Source: Frankia alni ACN14a
GTDB lineage: Bacteria; Actinomycetota; Actinomycetes; Frankiales; Frankiaceae
Reading direction: 5' to 3'
DNA: 64,000 bases
Assembly (NCBI RefSeq): GCF_000058485.1
Contig: NC_008278.1
Coordinates: forward strand, 6,690,962 to 6,754,961
Below the pieces are notes generated by a model. The model was not told where the DNA came from. It did no database searches and was given only the letters and a program-made list of their open reading frames with translations. Shown one piece after another: positions 1-8,672 of this stretch. The position numbers and the translations under genes are program-made. The number at the start of each line of letters is the position of its first letter. The first letter of the stretch is position 1.

Positions 1-145
1 CGAGGATGCACGGCCCGGTGTCGAACACCGCGGACTGCACCGTCGACGTCATCAGCCGCAGCCCCAGCCCGTCGCGGTACCAGGCGGTCATCGGGCCGAT
101 GTCGTGCGCCCACACCAGGTTCCAACTGATCGATCCCAACGCCAT
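1..145 (-). CDS. VOC-family protein, N-terminal part (cut by window edge)
   Basis: Reading from the ATG at 145 towards the window edge gives about 48 residues beginning MALGSISWNLVWAHDIGPM, followed by a tyrosine-rich helix and a TxxFDTG-like strand. This is the first beta-alpha-beta unit of the vicinal-oxygen-chelate (glyoxalase/extradiol) fold. It closely resembles the start of the other VOC protein at 2629-3039 (both have the LSWNLV-like first strand), so the two are probably paralogues. An AGGAGAG ribosome site precedes the ATG. The gene lies 96 bases after the SDR gene on the same strand and is probably the next member of the catabolic operon. Substrate unknown; the metal ligands are outside the window. 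Confidence 0.7.
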   Translation of the reverse strand, partial: MALGSISWNLVWAHDIGPMTAWYRDGLGLRLMTSTVQSAVFDTGPCIL

Positions 146-241
146 CGGACTCTCCTGCCCGGTCGGTGCCCCGCTGACGGTGCAACGTTGGTGGCGGGAG
201 CGCACGAGCCCGAGGCCGGCGGCGCGCCCCCGCCCGGCCGG

Positions 242-1129
242 TCACCCCACGGCGGCCACGCCGCCGTCCACGACCAGCGAGGTGCCGTGGACGAAGTCGG
301 CGCTGTCGGAGGCGAGGTACACGGCGGCGGCCGCGACGTCGACGGGCAGGCCGTTGCGCCGCGCCGGGGTGCCCGCGGCCGAGGCCTCGGCGGCGCCCGG
401 CGGGGAGAGCAGCTTGTTCGTCGGCATGTCGATGCTGCCGGGCACCACGCAGTTGACGTTGATGCCGTGCGGCGCGAGCTCGCCCGCGAGCACCTGGGTG
501 AGGAAGCCGACGGCCGCCTTCGTCGCCCCGTACACCGACACCCCGGGGAACGCCCGCAGCCCGGCCACCGAGCCGACGGTGATGATCTTCCCGCGTCGGC
601 CCTGGTCGACGAGGTGGCGCGCTGCCGCCTGGGCGCAGAAGTACGTGCCCTTGACGTTGAGGTCGAACTGGATGTCGTAGTCGGCCTCGGTCGCGTCCAG
701 CAGCGGGGCGCCCTCGAAGACGCCCGCGACGGTGGCGAGGATGTCGAGCCCACCGAAGTGGTCGACGGTCGCGGAGACGATCCGGGCCGCCTCGGCGACG
801 ACGGTCACGTCGGCCTGGATGCCGATGATCTCGCCAAGCGGCGCCAGCGACTCGACGACCGCGTCCATCTTCGCCTTGTCCCGCCCGACGACGGCGACCC
901 TCGCCCCGGCGGCGAGGAACGCCTCGGCCACGCCGAGCCCGATACCCTGCGTGCCGCCGGTGATCAGCGCGATCCGCCCGGCCAGCGGCGAACCCGGCAG
1001 CGGCGCCGGGCTCGACGCCGGGACCGGCGCGGACACCCCGGTCACCTCGGCGCCGCCGTCGGCGCCGGGCGGTTCGGCGCTCACCGCGTCCAGCGGCAGC
1101 GCCACCCCGGCCGCGGGCTCCTCGCTCAT
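242..1129 (-). CDS. SDR-family NAD(P)-dependent oxidoreductase
   Basis: A 295-residue classical short-chain dehydrogenase. The cofactor motif TGGTQGIG is at residues 57-64, the catalytic serine at S187 (VGSVAG) and the YxxxK pair at Y200/K204. The C-terminal part has the usual PGSIDMP and VVDGG segments. About 48 Ala/Pro-rich residues precede the Rossmann fold, which is unusual; a shorter protein starting later cannot be excluded. The ATG overlaps the stop of the upstream Rieske oxygenase gene (ATGA), so the two are translationally coupled. By context it would oxidise or reduce an alcohol, diol or ketone made by the oxygenases of this cluster. The family gives no substrate. Confidence 0.9.
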   Translation of the reverse strand: MSEEPAAGVALPLDAVSAEPPGADGGAEVTGVSAPVPASSPAPLPGSPLAGRIALITGGTQGIGLGVAEAFLAAGARVAVVGRDKAKMDAVVESLAPLGEIIGIQADVTVVAEAARIVSATVDHFGGLDILATVAGVFEGAPLLDATEADYDIQFDLNVKGTYFCAQAAARHLVDQGRRGKIITVGSVAGLRAFPGVSVYGATKAAVGFLTQVLAGELAPHGINVNCVVPGSIDMPTNKLLSPPGAAEASAAGTPARRNGLPVDVAAAAVYLASDSADFVHGTSLVVDGGVAAVG

Positions 1130-2445
1130 CGGGTCCGTCCCCGGGTGGGGTTGCGGCGGCTGCGCGGCGCGACGAGCTTGTCGGGCGTCTGGATCGCCCG
1201 CGCGTGCTCGCTGAAGAACTTCCGGAACATGGTGATCTCGAGGTCGGGGCGGTAGAGGCGCTCCCGGTCCCAGCCGTTCTCGGTCTCGTAGAAGGTCTGC
1301 ATGCTCTCGCGCGCGGCGTTGTCGTCGACGAGGAACTTCTCGACGGCCGGCTCCCGCCACTCGACCCGGCCGACCTCGCCGCGCCAGTCGGCGGCCTCCT
1401 GCTCCGTCGCGCACACCCGCCCGCCGATCATGAAGCTGCGGGTGGTGTTCTCGTCGATCGGTACGAGCCAGTCGTAGGTGATCATGTCGCTCGGGAAGTT
1501 GACCGTCTCGTTGCAGGACGGCAGCCAGATGCCCACGTCGATCGGCGGCATCGCCATGAACGCGTCGACCAGTTCCTGGTGCGAGCGGCCGACCGCCGCC
1601 GGGGCGGTGTAGGTGGTGTCCGGCCGGCCGTCCTTGCCCGGGATGACGGCGGAGAAGATCAGCTCGGTCGTCCGCGTGCAGCGGGAGAAGCCCTTGGGCC
1701 CGGTGGTGTCGACGACGTACTTGACCTCGCCCGCCTCCTCGCCCGGCTTGGCGACGTAGCCGAACGTCATCGGAAAACCGGATTCGATCACGTACTGCGA
1801 CCAGTTGTGGATGAAGTGGTGGCCGGGATCGAACGAGTTCTCCAGCGCCAGTCGCCAGTTCGCCCGGATGACGTTCGGCTCGGCGTAGTGCATGACGATG
1901 TCGTCGGCGAGGAAGCTCGCCGGGACGTCGGCCTCCAGCGGCGGCGGCTCGGCGTCGCCGACGTAGACGAAGATCAGGCCCTTGGCCTCGGTGATCGGGT
2001 AGGCGCGGACCCCGGTCCTGCCGGCCAGCGCCGTGCCCGGCTCGTTGAGGATGCAGCGCAGGTCGCCGTCCTCCAGATCGAACGTCCACGTGTGGTACCA
2101 GCACGTGATCGTGTCCTCGGAGAGCACCAGCGGCCGCTCGGAGAAGCGGGTGCCGCGGTGGGCGCAGCGGTCCTCGACGGCATACAGTTTGCCGTTCTTG
2201 CGGACGAGCAGCACCTCCTCGCCGAGCATCTTCACCTTGTGCGTGCCGCCCTCGGCGAGCTCGCCGGAGTGCGCCGCCGGGTACCAGTACTCCCGCAGGC
2301 CGAGGTCGGCCTCCAGGTAGCGCTGCCACGGTCGGGCCCGGCGCGGCGGAGCCTCGGCCTGGTCGACCTGGTCGCGCGTCTCGGCCACGAGCCGGTTCGC
2401 GACCTCCATCCCCGAGCTGGTGTGCTCGGGCACGCTGATGCTCAC
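1126..2445 (-). CDS. Rieske non-heme iron oxygenase, catalytic subunit
   Basis: A 439-residue aromatic-ring-hydroxylating oxygenase alpha subunit. The Rieske [2Fe-2S] ligands are C94-x-H96 and C115-x2-H118. The mononuclear iron site is D206-PGHHFIH in the segment after NSF, with H209/H210 and H213 as candidate ligands. I chose the GTG at 2445 because GAGGTG lies just upstream; ATG at 2409 is an alternative. No ferredoxin or reductase gene lies nearby, so electrons must come from elsewhere in the genome. It is followed by the coupled SDR gene. Members of this branch hydroxylate or demethylate aromatic rings; the substrate here is not evident. Confidence 0.92.
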   Translation of the reverse strand: MSISVPEHTSSGMEVANRLVAETRDQVDQAEAPPRRARPWQRYLEADLGLREYWYPAAHSGELAEGGTHKVKMLGEEVLLVRKNGKLYAVEDRCAHRGTRFSERPLVLSEDTITCWYHTWTFDLEDGDLRCILNEPGTALAGRTGVRAYPITEAKGLIFVYVGDAEPPPLEADVPASFLADDIVMHYAEPNVIRANWRLALENSFDPGHHFIHNWSQYVIESGFPMTFGYVAKPGEEAGEVKYVVDTTGPKGFSRCTRTTELIFSAVIPGKDGRPDTTYTAPAAVGRSHQELVDAFMAMPPIDVGIWLPSCNETVNFPSDMITYDWLVPIDENTTRSFMIGGRVCATEQEAADWRGEVGRVEWREPAVEKFLVDDNAARESMQTFYETENGWDRERLYRPDLEITMFRKFFSEHARAIQTPDKLVAPRSRRNPTRGRTR

Positions 2446-2523
2446 GTCATCATCACCTCGTTCACGGATCAGCCCACCCCTCCCCGCCCCGCCCCGCCGC
2501 TCGCCCTGCCGGCCGGCCCCCTG

Positions 2524-2569
2524 CATATCCAGAGGGATAAATCGGACGCGGGGGGCTCCGGACAAGCAG
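2524..2569. repeat. Palindromic intergenic element A, copy 1 (degenerate)
   Basis: ATATCCAGAGGG, then the conserved loop ATAAATCGGAC, then a right arm GGCTCCGGACAAG. It matches the copies at 23388-23430 and 48188-48232 but its stem is imperfect. It lies about 60 bases downstream of the VOC gene stop (2629) and before the Rieske gene. Confidence 0.75.
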
Positions 2570-2628
2570 AAGGCGGGCGCGGCGCGGCGCGGTTGGCGGC
2601 GGGGAGTCGGGGCGGGGCCGGGTCGGTC

Positions 2629-3039
2629 TCAGTAGAAGACGGGCTCGTCGCAGAGCTCGAAGATGTTGCCCTCGGGGTCGGCGAACTGGGCGACCCGGCC
2701 GTCGGGCTCCTGGCCGTCCTCGTTCACCGTCGGCGCCGGGCCGTGCAGCAGCTTCGCGCCGCGGCGGCCCAGCTCGGCGATGACCTCGTCCATCTTCTCG
2801 ACCTTGAACGACATCAGGACGCGGTTGCGGTCCCAGCCGCGGCGCAGGTTCTCCGCGTCGGGGCCGTTGTCCTTGCGCGCCATGAGCTCCAGCGTGCAGC
2901 CGCCGGTGTTGTACGCCGCGAAGTACTTCGTGGCGTGCCGCAGCGGCAGGCCGAGGACGTTCTCGTAGAACTCCCGCATGGCGGCCAGGTCGTCGACGTA
3001 GACGAGGTTCCAGGACAGCGGCCCGAGCAGCGGCTTCAT
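2629..3039 (-). CDS. VOC-family (glyoxalase/dioxygenase superfamily) protein
   Basis: A 136-residue protein with two beta-alpha-beta-beta-beta units typical of the vicinal-oxygen-chelate fold: first strand LSWNLVYVDDL, helix with FYENVLGLPL, and near the C-terminus VAQFADPEGNIFEL, the usual DPxGNxxEL motif that carries a metal-ligand glutamate. The ATG overlaps the stop of the upstream dioxygenase-like gene (ATGA), so it belongs to the same transcript. In catabolic clusters such proteins act as extradiol dioxygenases, isomerases or product-binding proteins; the exact reaction cannot be deduced. Confidence 0.85.
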   Translation of the reverse strand: MKPLLGPLSWNLVYVDDLAAMREFYENVLGLPLRHATKYFAAYNTGGCTLELMARKDNGPDAENLRRGWDRNRVLMSFKVEKMDEVIAELGRRGAKLLHGPAPTVNEDGQEPDGRVAQFADPEGNIFELCDEPVFY

Positions 3040-4154
3040 GACGCACCCACCAGCGAGGCGCCGGCCGGGTCGAGCCGGGCGAAGCCGTCGTCGAAGGCGA
3101 GCTCGTCGACGACGAACCGGCCGTGGTCGAGGATCTGCCGACCGTCGAGCCACACGCTGCACCGGCGCACCGGCACGTCGGAGTGGGCGAGGGTGAACCG
3201 GCTGCCGCCCGCCTCGTTGTTCGGGCCGGTGGAGAACAGCACGTTGCCGGCGTAGCAGCGGCCGTCCATACCCTGGGTGGCGGAACGGTCGAGCAGGGCG
3301 AGCGCGTTCCAGCGGGCCCGGTCGTTGCAGCCCCAGCCGATGTGCGACATCGCGAAGCCCTCCGGGTCGCCCCAGGACTCCAGGTAGTCGCGGTACAGCT
3401 CGGCGTCCGCACCGGGCCCGGTGATGGCGACGATGAACCCGTCGACCACGTCCACGGTGATCGGCGACTGCACGTACGTCTTGAACGGGAAGATGATGTC
3501 CCCGGCGTCGATGACCCAGCGGCCGTTCGCGCCACCGTCGTTCGGGTAGATCGCGGCGAGGCCGGAACCCAGGTGGGCGTGGGTCCCGGGGCCCGAGGTG
3601 AAGCCCCAGCCGCCGCCCGCGCCGAACTGGCCGAGCTTCATCGTGATGTCGGTGCCGGCGTCGGAGCGGATGAGGATCTCGCTCGCCGCGCCGAGCAGTT
3701 TCGCGCTGGCCTGGACCCGCCGGCGCAGCTCGTCGGTCGGGAACATCCGTTCCAGGATCTCCGGCGGCTCGGTGATCATCAACATCCGCGTGCCGGCGGC
3801 CAGGATGGCCTCCTGCTCGGCGGAGTGCAGCAGGACGGACAGATCGACGACCATGTCGACCCCCTTGAGCGCCTCGACGAGCGGCCCGAGGTCGGTCAGA
3901 CCGGTCAGCCCGTAGACCTCGCCGACGCCGGGCACGGTGCCGGCGGCGCGCTGGATGGACGGCAGGCCGACGGTGAAGACCTTCGCGCCGAGGGTCGCCG
4001 CCGCGGCGGCGGTGGCCTCGATGTACGCGGGGGGCGACTGGGCGTTGGACAGCACCGCGACGGTCTCGCCGGGCTGCACCTGGCACCCGGCGAGCGCCCG
4101 CCGGAACAGGGTGGTGAGGGTGCCGCCGTCGGCGGCCTGGTTCGGAATGAGCAC
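3036..4154 (-). CDS. NicX-like ring-cleavage enzyme (2,5-dihydroxypyridine 5,6-dioxygenase / M29-like family)
   Basis: A 372-residue protein resembling the aminopeptidase M29-related family that contains NicX, the iron enzyme opening 2,5-dihydroxypyridine in nicotinate breakdown. NicX binds iron through His265, His318 and Asp320 (family knowledge, from memory). Here H271 (MSHIGWG), H324 and D326 (AHSDV) reproduce both gaps, 53 and 2 residues. The middle region has glycine-rich strands (GQFGAGGGWGF) typical of the group. The ATG at 4154 is 235 bases from the preceding FAH gene; its 3' end is coupled to a VOC gene. No recognisable nicD or nicF sits beside it, so the substrate is probably a different N-heterocycle or a related compound. 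Confidence 0.72.
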   Translation of the reverse strand: MLIPNQAADGGTLTTLFRRALAGCQVQPGETVAVLSNAQSPPAYIEATAAAAATLGAKVFTVGLPSIQRAAGTVPGVGEVYGLTGLTDLGPLVEALKGVDMVVDLSVLLHSAEQEAILAAGTRMLMITEPPEILERMFPTDELRRRVQASAKLLGAASEILIRSDAGTDITMKLGQFGAGGGWGFTSGPGTHAHLGSGLAAIYPNDGGANGRWVIDAGDIIFPFKTYVQSPITVDVVDGFIVAITGPGADAELYRDYLESWGDPEGFAMSHIGWGCNDRARWNALALLDRSATQGMDGRCYAGNVLFSTGPNNEAGGSRFTLAHSDVPVRRCSVWLDGRQILDHGRFVVDELAFDDGFARLDPAGASLVGAS

Positions 4155-4389
4155 GATGCACCTTCAAGTGGTTTTGGCGCGCCGGCCGGATTGATCTATA
4201 TCAGTGTGCGGAGCAGGTGTTTCGGTTACCGTTCGACCCGATTTCGGTTCAGCAAAGTCTGCGTTTCCTGACCGACCTGCGAGATGGCCACCGAATGGTG
4301 TCACCATGCGCATCGGATCGCGCATCCTGCGTCATCGCACACCTATCGCCGATCAGCCGGACGGCGCCTGGGTGCGGCCAACCCGGGAA

Positions 4390-5220
4390 TCAGGCGAATC
4401 GCACGGTGTTGCGCACGACGCCGAGTCCCTCGACATCCACGGTCACCACGTCGCCGTCGGCGAGATAAACCTTCGGATTCCGGCCGTGGCCGACGCCACC
4501 CGGCGTTCCGGTGGTGAGCACGTCGCCGGGCTCCAGGGTGATGAACTGGCTGACGTAACGCACGATCTCCACCGGCGGGAACAGCAGGTCGGAGGTCCGC
4601 GACTTCTGCATCACCTCGCCGTTGACGAGGGTACGCAGCGCCAGGTCGGCAGGATTGTCCAGCTCGTCCGGGGTGACCAGCGCGGGCCCGAGCGGAGTCG
4701 ACCCCTCGAACGACTTCCCCTGCAGGAACTGCAGCGTCCGGAACTGCCAGTCGCGCATGGTGACGTCGTTCATGATGGTGTATCCGGCGATCGCCTCGCG
4801 GGCCGCCGCCTCGTCGGCGAAACGCACCGTCGTCCCGATGACGAAGGCGAGCTCCCCCTCCCAGTCGACGGCTTCGGTCACCGGCGGCACCAGAATGTCG
4901 TCGGTCGGCCCGATCAGCGCGCGGGTGTACTTCGCGAACAGCGTCGGATGCGTCGGCGGCGTCCGCCCCATCTCCTTCAGATGGGTCGCGTAGTTCAGAC
5001 CCATGCAGATGATTTTCGGCGGGGCGGGGACGAGCGGCGCCAGATCGGCGCCGTCGAGCGGAAGCACCTCGCCGCCGCCGCCGGCCGCGGCCGTGCGCCA
5101 GTCGAGACCGGACGCGATGAGCGTGCCCACGCACGGATGGTCCAGCAGCACGATCGTGTCGCCTTCGATCCGGCCGGCGGCGGTGGTGCCGTCCGGGCGG
5201 CGGACGGTCGACAGACGCAT
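4390..5220 (-). CDS. Fumarylacetoacetate hydrolase (FAH) family protein
   Basis: A 276-residue FAH-fold hydrolase. The metal-binding acidic set is E121/E123 (DWEGELAFVIG) and D152 (NDVTMRDWQ). The C-terminal GDVLTTGTPGGVG motif is also diagnostic. About 60 N-terminal residues form the usual cap domain. A GGGAGAC ribosome site precedes the ATG at 5220. Family members hydrolyse acylpyruvates, decarboxylate oxaloacetate or act on ring-fission products such as 2-hydroxyhepta-2,4-diene-1,7-dioate. Beside a ring-cleaving dioxygenase, hydrolysis of the ring-opened product is the most likely role. It follows the LLM monooxygenase gene by 97 bases on the same strand. Confidence 0.9.
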   Translation of the reverse strand: MRLSTVRRPDGTTAAGRIEGDTIVLLDHPCVGTLIASGLDWRTAAAGGGGEVLPLDGADLAPLVPAPPKIICMGLNYATHLKEMGRTPPTHPTLFAKYTRALIGPTDDILVPPVTEAVDWEGELAFVIGTTVRFADEAAAREAIAGYTIMNDVTMRDWQFRTLQFLQGKSFEGSTPLGPALVTPDELDNPADLALRTLVNGEVMQKSRTSDLLFPPVEIVRYVSQFITLEPGDVLTTGTPGGVGHGRNPKVYLADGDVVTVDVEGLGVVRNTVRFA

Positions 5221-5317
5221 GACGTCTCCCTTGCTCGGGGTGGAAGTGCTGGGGCTGGTGGGCGCCCGGGACACCCCCGGGCGGCGCGGGCGCCGGGGGC
5301 GGCGCGGGCGGCGCGGG

Positions 5318-6388
5318 CTACGCGGCGGAGGGCTCGGGGAAGGCCGGCATGACCTCGGCGGCGAACAGTTCCATCGTCCGGCGCGCGTCGGCGAAGGGCA
5401 TCGCGGCAAAGTTGATCTGCATGGACGGTTCGACGGCGCCGAAGACCTCGAACGTCGCGGCGACCTGCTCGCGCACCTGTCCCGGCGTGCCCACGTACAC
5501 CTGGGCGTTCTCCTCCAGGGTCGCCAGGGACTTCTTGCGCATGCCGGCGATCATGTCCGCGTAGCCGGCATACTGCTCCGGCCGGGCGGTCATGTACGCC
5601 TCCCAGGTGTGGACCATCTTCTCGACGTAGTCGGAGTAGTACTCCGCGGCCTCCCGGCGCGCCCGGTCCCCGTCGTCGTCGACGAAACAGTGGATGCCCA
5701 TCTGGATCCGCTCCGAGCCCGGGGCGTATCCCGCCGCCAGCCGCGCGCCGCGATACAGCGCCAGCAGTTCGGCGACCTTCTCGTTCGTCGACGTGAACGG
5801 GATGAACATCAGGTTGAAACCCTGGCTGCCGGCCCAGACGAAACTCTCCGGCGTCGAGGTCGCGGCGATGAAGACCGGCGGCGTGGGCTGCTGGTAAACC
5901 CGCGGGAGCATGGTCACCGGGCCGAAACGGTGGAAGGTGCCGTCCCAGACGACCTCCTCCTCCTGCCACAGCCGCAGAATCGCGGCGATGCCCTCCTGAT
6001 GGCGCGCTCGGCTGGAGTCCATGCTGATCTCGAACGCCTCGAACTCGCCGGGCAGGAACGCGCGGGCGAATCCGACGTCGAGCCGGCCGTGGCAGATGTT
6101 GTCGAGCATGGCGAGCTGCCCGGCCAGTTTGATCGGATGGTTGAAGGCGGGCACGTTCGCGCCGGTGACGAGGCGGACCCGCTCCGTCCGGGTCGCCACC
6201 GCGGCCAGGAAGGTCACCGGGTCCGGGCTGTATCCCCCGTACGGGTAGAAATAGTGTTCCACGATCTTCACGGAGTGGTATCCGAGTCGATCCGCCAGGA
6301 CGCTCAGTTCCAGACACTCGTCGAAGAACTGGACGGCCGGCTTCTCCGCCGGAGAGACGGTGGGAAAGAAGTTGATTCCGGCGAGCAC
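5318..6388 (-). CDS. LLM-class flavin-dependent monooxygenase
   Basis: A 356-residue bacterial-luciferase-like TIM-barrel oxygenase. It begins VLAGINFFPTVSP, contains EHYF, TGANVPAFNHPIKLAGQLAMLD and the phosphate-binding region VYVGTPGQVREQVA near the C-terminus. I chose GTG at 6388 because GGAGG lies five bases upstream; upstream ATG codons lack such a site. It needs reduced FMN from a reductase; one is encoded at 21825. As the first gene of the minus-strand array, divergent from a GntR regulator, it is probably the initial or an early oxygenase of the pathway. Candidate reactions are ring hydroxylation, N-dealkylation or Baeyer-Villiger-type oxidation. Confidence 0.9.
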   Translation of the reverse strand: MLAGINFFPTVSPAEKPAVQFFDECLELSVLADRLGYHSVKIVEHYFYPYGGYSPDPVTFLAAVATRTERVRLVTGANVPAFNHPIKLAGQLAMLDNICHGRLDVGFARAFLPGEFEAFEISMDSSRARHQEGIAAILRLWQEEEVVWDGTFHRFGPVTMLPRVYQQPTPPVFIAATSTPESFVWAGSQGFNLMFIPFTSTNEKVAELLALYRGARLAAGYAPGSERIQMGIHCFVDDDGDRARREAAEYYSDYVEKMVHTWEAYMTARPEQYAGYADMIAGMRKKSLATLEENAQVYVGTPGQVREQVAATFEVFGAVEPSMQINFAAMPFADARRTMELFAAEVMPAFPEPSAA

Positions 6389-6423
6389 CGGTACCTCCAG
6401 GCATCCGTGGATGCATCGTATGA

Positions 6424-6547
6424 TGTATACAAGTCGAGAGACACGGGCGCGGCGTCCGGGCATCCAGGGCGCGGCCTCCCAGCCCCGGCAACGCCGGGGC
6501 TGGGCCGGGATGCGAGCGGCACCCCGCCCCGTATACTGTCCACAAAC
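6424..6547. promoter_or_regulatory. Divergent control region with GTATAC motifs
   Basis: Between the minus-strand catabolic array (start 6388) and the GntR gene (start 6574). TGTATACA at 6424-6431 is a perfect 8-bp palindrome, and GTATACTGTCCAC at 6531-6543 carries the same GTATAC core. The motif also occurs in the second divergent region at 9146-9294. GntR/FCD proteins commonly bind short palindromes of this type, so these are candidate operators. Binding is inferred from position and symmetry only. Confidence 0.5.
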
Positions 6548-6573
6548 TGAGAACTGCGGCGGTGGTCAACAGC

Positions 6574-7254
6574 ATGAAGACGCTCGGAGCCGCCCACCGG
6601 CCCCTGCGCGAGCTCGTCGCCGACGAGCTCCGGCAGCGCATCCTCGACGGCCGCATCACCCAGGGCAGCCGGGTCATCGAGGACCGGCTCGCCGAGGAGC
6701 TCGGCGTGTCGCGCAACCCGGTCCGGGAGGCCATCCGGGCGCTGGAGTCGGAGGGCCTGGTCGAGGTGACCCCGCGCCGCGGCGTGGTCGTCACCGTCAT
6801 CAGCGCCGAGGAGGCGCACGACCTCATCGAGGTCCGCGCGGCGCTGGAGGTCACGGCGGTGCGCCGGGCCGCCGCCCGCGGGGTGGACCCGGCGGTCCTC
6901 GCCGAGCTGGCGGAGATCGTCGCCACCGGTTCCGAGGCGGCCGCGGCGGGCGAGTTCGAGCGCCTGCCGATGCTCAACACCCGCTTCCACGACCTGCTCG
7001 CCCGGGGCAGTGGCAACGGCGCGCTGGTCGAGGTCCTGCGCGACCTGCAGAACCGCCTTCAGCTGCTGTTCTCCACCGGCGTGCAGCGCCGCTCCGGCGG
7101 CGCGTGGGACGAGCACCGGCGCATCCTCGACGCGATCCGCGCCGGCGACGCCGACTGGGCCGAGGCGGAGATGCGCTCGCACATCCGCGGCGCCGCCAGC
7201 CGGTACGAGGACACCCGCGCCGGCGTCGCGGCGGCCACCGGCGGCGCGGCCTAG
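6574..7254 (+). CDS. GntR-family transcriptional regulator, FCD subfamily
   Basis: A 226-residue regulator. The N-terminal winged helix includes LAEELGVSRNPVREAIRALE, the classical GntR recognition helix, and a PRRGVVVT wing. From about residue 80 an all-helical FCD ligand domain follows, with the usual metal-histidine positions in NTRFHDLL, DEHRRI and MRSHIRG. I prefer the ATG at 6574 preceded by GGTGG; a GTG at 6562 is possible. It is divergent from the minus-strand catabolic operon and probably controls it in response to a carboxylate-type intermediate, which is the usual effector class for FCD domains. Confidence 0.92.
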   Translation: MKTLGAAHRPLRELVADELRQRILDGRITQGSRVIEDRLAEELGVSRNPVREAIRALESEGLVEVTPRRGVVVTVISAEEAHDLIEVRAALEVTAVRRAAARGVDPAVLAELAEIVATGSEAAAAGEFERLPMLNTRFHDLLARGSGNGALVEVLRDLQNRLQLLFSTGVQRRSGGAWDEHRRILDAIRAGDADWAEAEMRSHIRGAASRYEDTRAGVAAATGGAA

Positions 7255-7301
7255 CACCGTCTGATCCCGGCGGCCGGCGGCACCCGTCATCCCGGCGTCG
7301 C

Positions 7302-8672
7302 TCATCGCGGGGCTCCCGGGGCCACCAACGGCCAGGGGCGGACCCGCTCCACGGCGGCGGCGAGCTCGATGAGCAGCGCGTCCCGGTGGTGCGGCGCGAA
7401 CACCTGCAGGCCGACGGGCAGCCCGGTCGGGCCGGACCCGGCCGGGATCGAGATCGCCGGGCAGCCGCTGACGTTCGCGATGGCCAGCGGGCCCGGCGGC
7501 CGCGGCGCGGAGTCGCCGGCGGGGAACGCCTCGGTGGCCACCGTCGGGCAGGCGACCAGGTCGACGGCCTCGAACAGCGCGGCGACCGCCTCGATCACGG
7601 CGATCCGGTAGTCGTCGAGGCCGGCCAGCACCGTGGGGTCGAGCAGCGTGACGGCCCGCATGGCCGAGGCGATGTCGTCGGTCAGCTCGTCGGCGCTCGC
7701 CGGCCAGTGCGGGGCCAGCCAGCGGTAGAGCCGCAACGCCGCGATGCCCGCGAAGCTCGCCGCGCCGGCCGGGAAGCTCACCTCGGGCGGCGCGACCTGG
7801 CACAGTCCGGCCGCGGCGACCAGCTCCGCGAACGTGTCCCCGACCGCGGCGAGCACGCCCGGTTCGGGCCGCGCGCCGCCGAGCCCCGGCATCCACGCGA
7901 TGCGCAGCCCCCGGGTGGGCACCGCACCGAGCCCCGCGACGAACCGCCGCCCCCCGACGGGGCCGGGCGCGCTGTAGGGGTCGCGCGGGTCGAAGCCGAC
8001 CGTGAGGTCGAGGACGCGGGCGAGGTCGCGCACCGAGCGGGTCAGCACCGTGGTCACGACGGTCAGCGGCTCGATCACCGGTTCCGGACCGCCGGGCGTG
8101 ATCCGCCAGGTGGTCTTGAGCCCGGGAAGGCCGCAGAAGGCCGCGGGCTGGCGGGTCGAGCCGCCGCCGTCGGTGGCCGTCGCCAGGGTGACCAGGCCGC
8201 CCGCGACCGCCGCCGCGCTGCCGCCGGAGGAGCCGCCGGCCGAGGCGTCCGGGCGCCACGGGTTGCGGGTGACGCCGTGCAGGCGGCTCACCGTGTCGTC
8301 GCCGCGGGCCAGCTCGCTCGACGGAGTCTGGAACACCGGGATCGCGCCGGCCGCGACCAGCCGCTGGACCTGGGTGGAGGTACGCGCCGACCGGCGGTGC
8401 CGCAGCGGTACCGACGCGTCGGCCCGGGGCCAGCCCGCGACCTGCTCCAGCTCCTTGACGGCGAACGGCACCCCGGCGAGCGGAAGGTCGAGGTCGACGT
8501 CGCGGGCGGCGGCGCCCGCCGCCTCAACGTCGACGTGGCAGACGGCGCCCAGCCCGGACCGCTCGACCGCGCCGAGCACGGCGGCGAGCTCCTGCGCCGG
8601 GCTGCGCCGGCCGGCCCGGAACTCCTCGACCAGGCCGACGACGTCGCCGGGCCAGGGGTCGGCTGTCAGCAC
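7302..8672 (-). CDS. Amidase (amidase-signature family)
   Basis: A 456-residue amidase-signature hydrolase. The catalytic triad is visible: K73 (FAVKELE), S148 in the GGSSGGS loop and nucleophile S172 in DGGGSTRQPA. Length and order match the family. The GTG at 8672 overlaps the stop of the upstream VOC gene, so the two are co-transcribed. Amidase-signature enzymes release ammonia or an amine from amides, which fits a pathway for an amide-bearing aromatic or heteroaromatic compound. Cofactor-free and cytoplasmic (no signal peptide). It could equally be a GatA-like or aryl-amide hydrolase of unrelated use. Confidence 0.9.
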   Translation of the reverse strand: MLTADPWPGDVVGLVEEFRAGRRSPAQELAAVLGAVERSGLGAVCHVDVEAAGAAARDVDLDLPLAGVPFAVKELEQVAGWPRADASVPLRHRRSARTSTQVQRLVAAGAIPVFQTPSSELARGDDTVSRLHGVTRNPWRPDASAGGSSGGSAAAVAGGLVTLATATDGGGSTRQPAAFCGLPGLKTTWRITPGGPEPVIEPLTVVTTVLTRSVRDLARVLDLTVGFDPRDPYSAPGPVGGRRFVAGLGAVPTRGLRIAWMPGLGGARPEPGVLAAVGDTFAELVAAAGLCQVAPPEVSFPAGAASFAGIAALRLYRWLAPHWPASADELTDDIASAMRAVTLLDPTVLAGLDDYRIAVIEAVAALFEAVDLVACPTVATEAFPAGDSAPRPPGPLAIANVSGCPAISIPAGSGPTGLPVGLQVFAPHHRDALLIELAAAVERVRPWPLVAPGAPR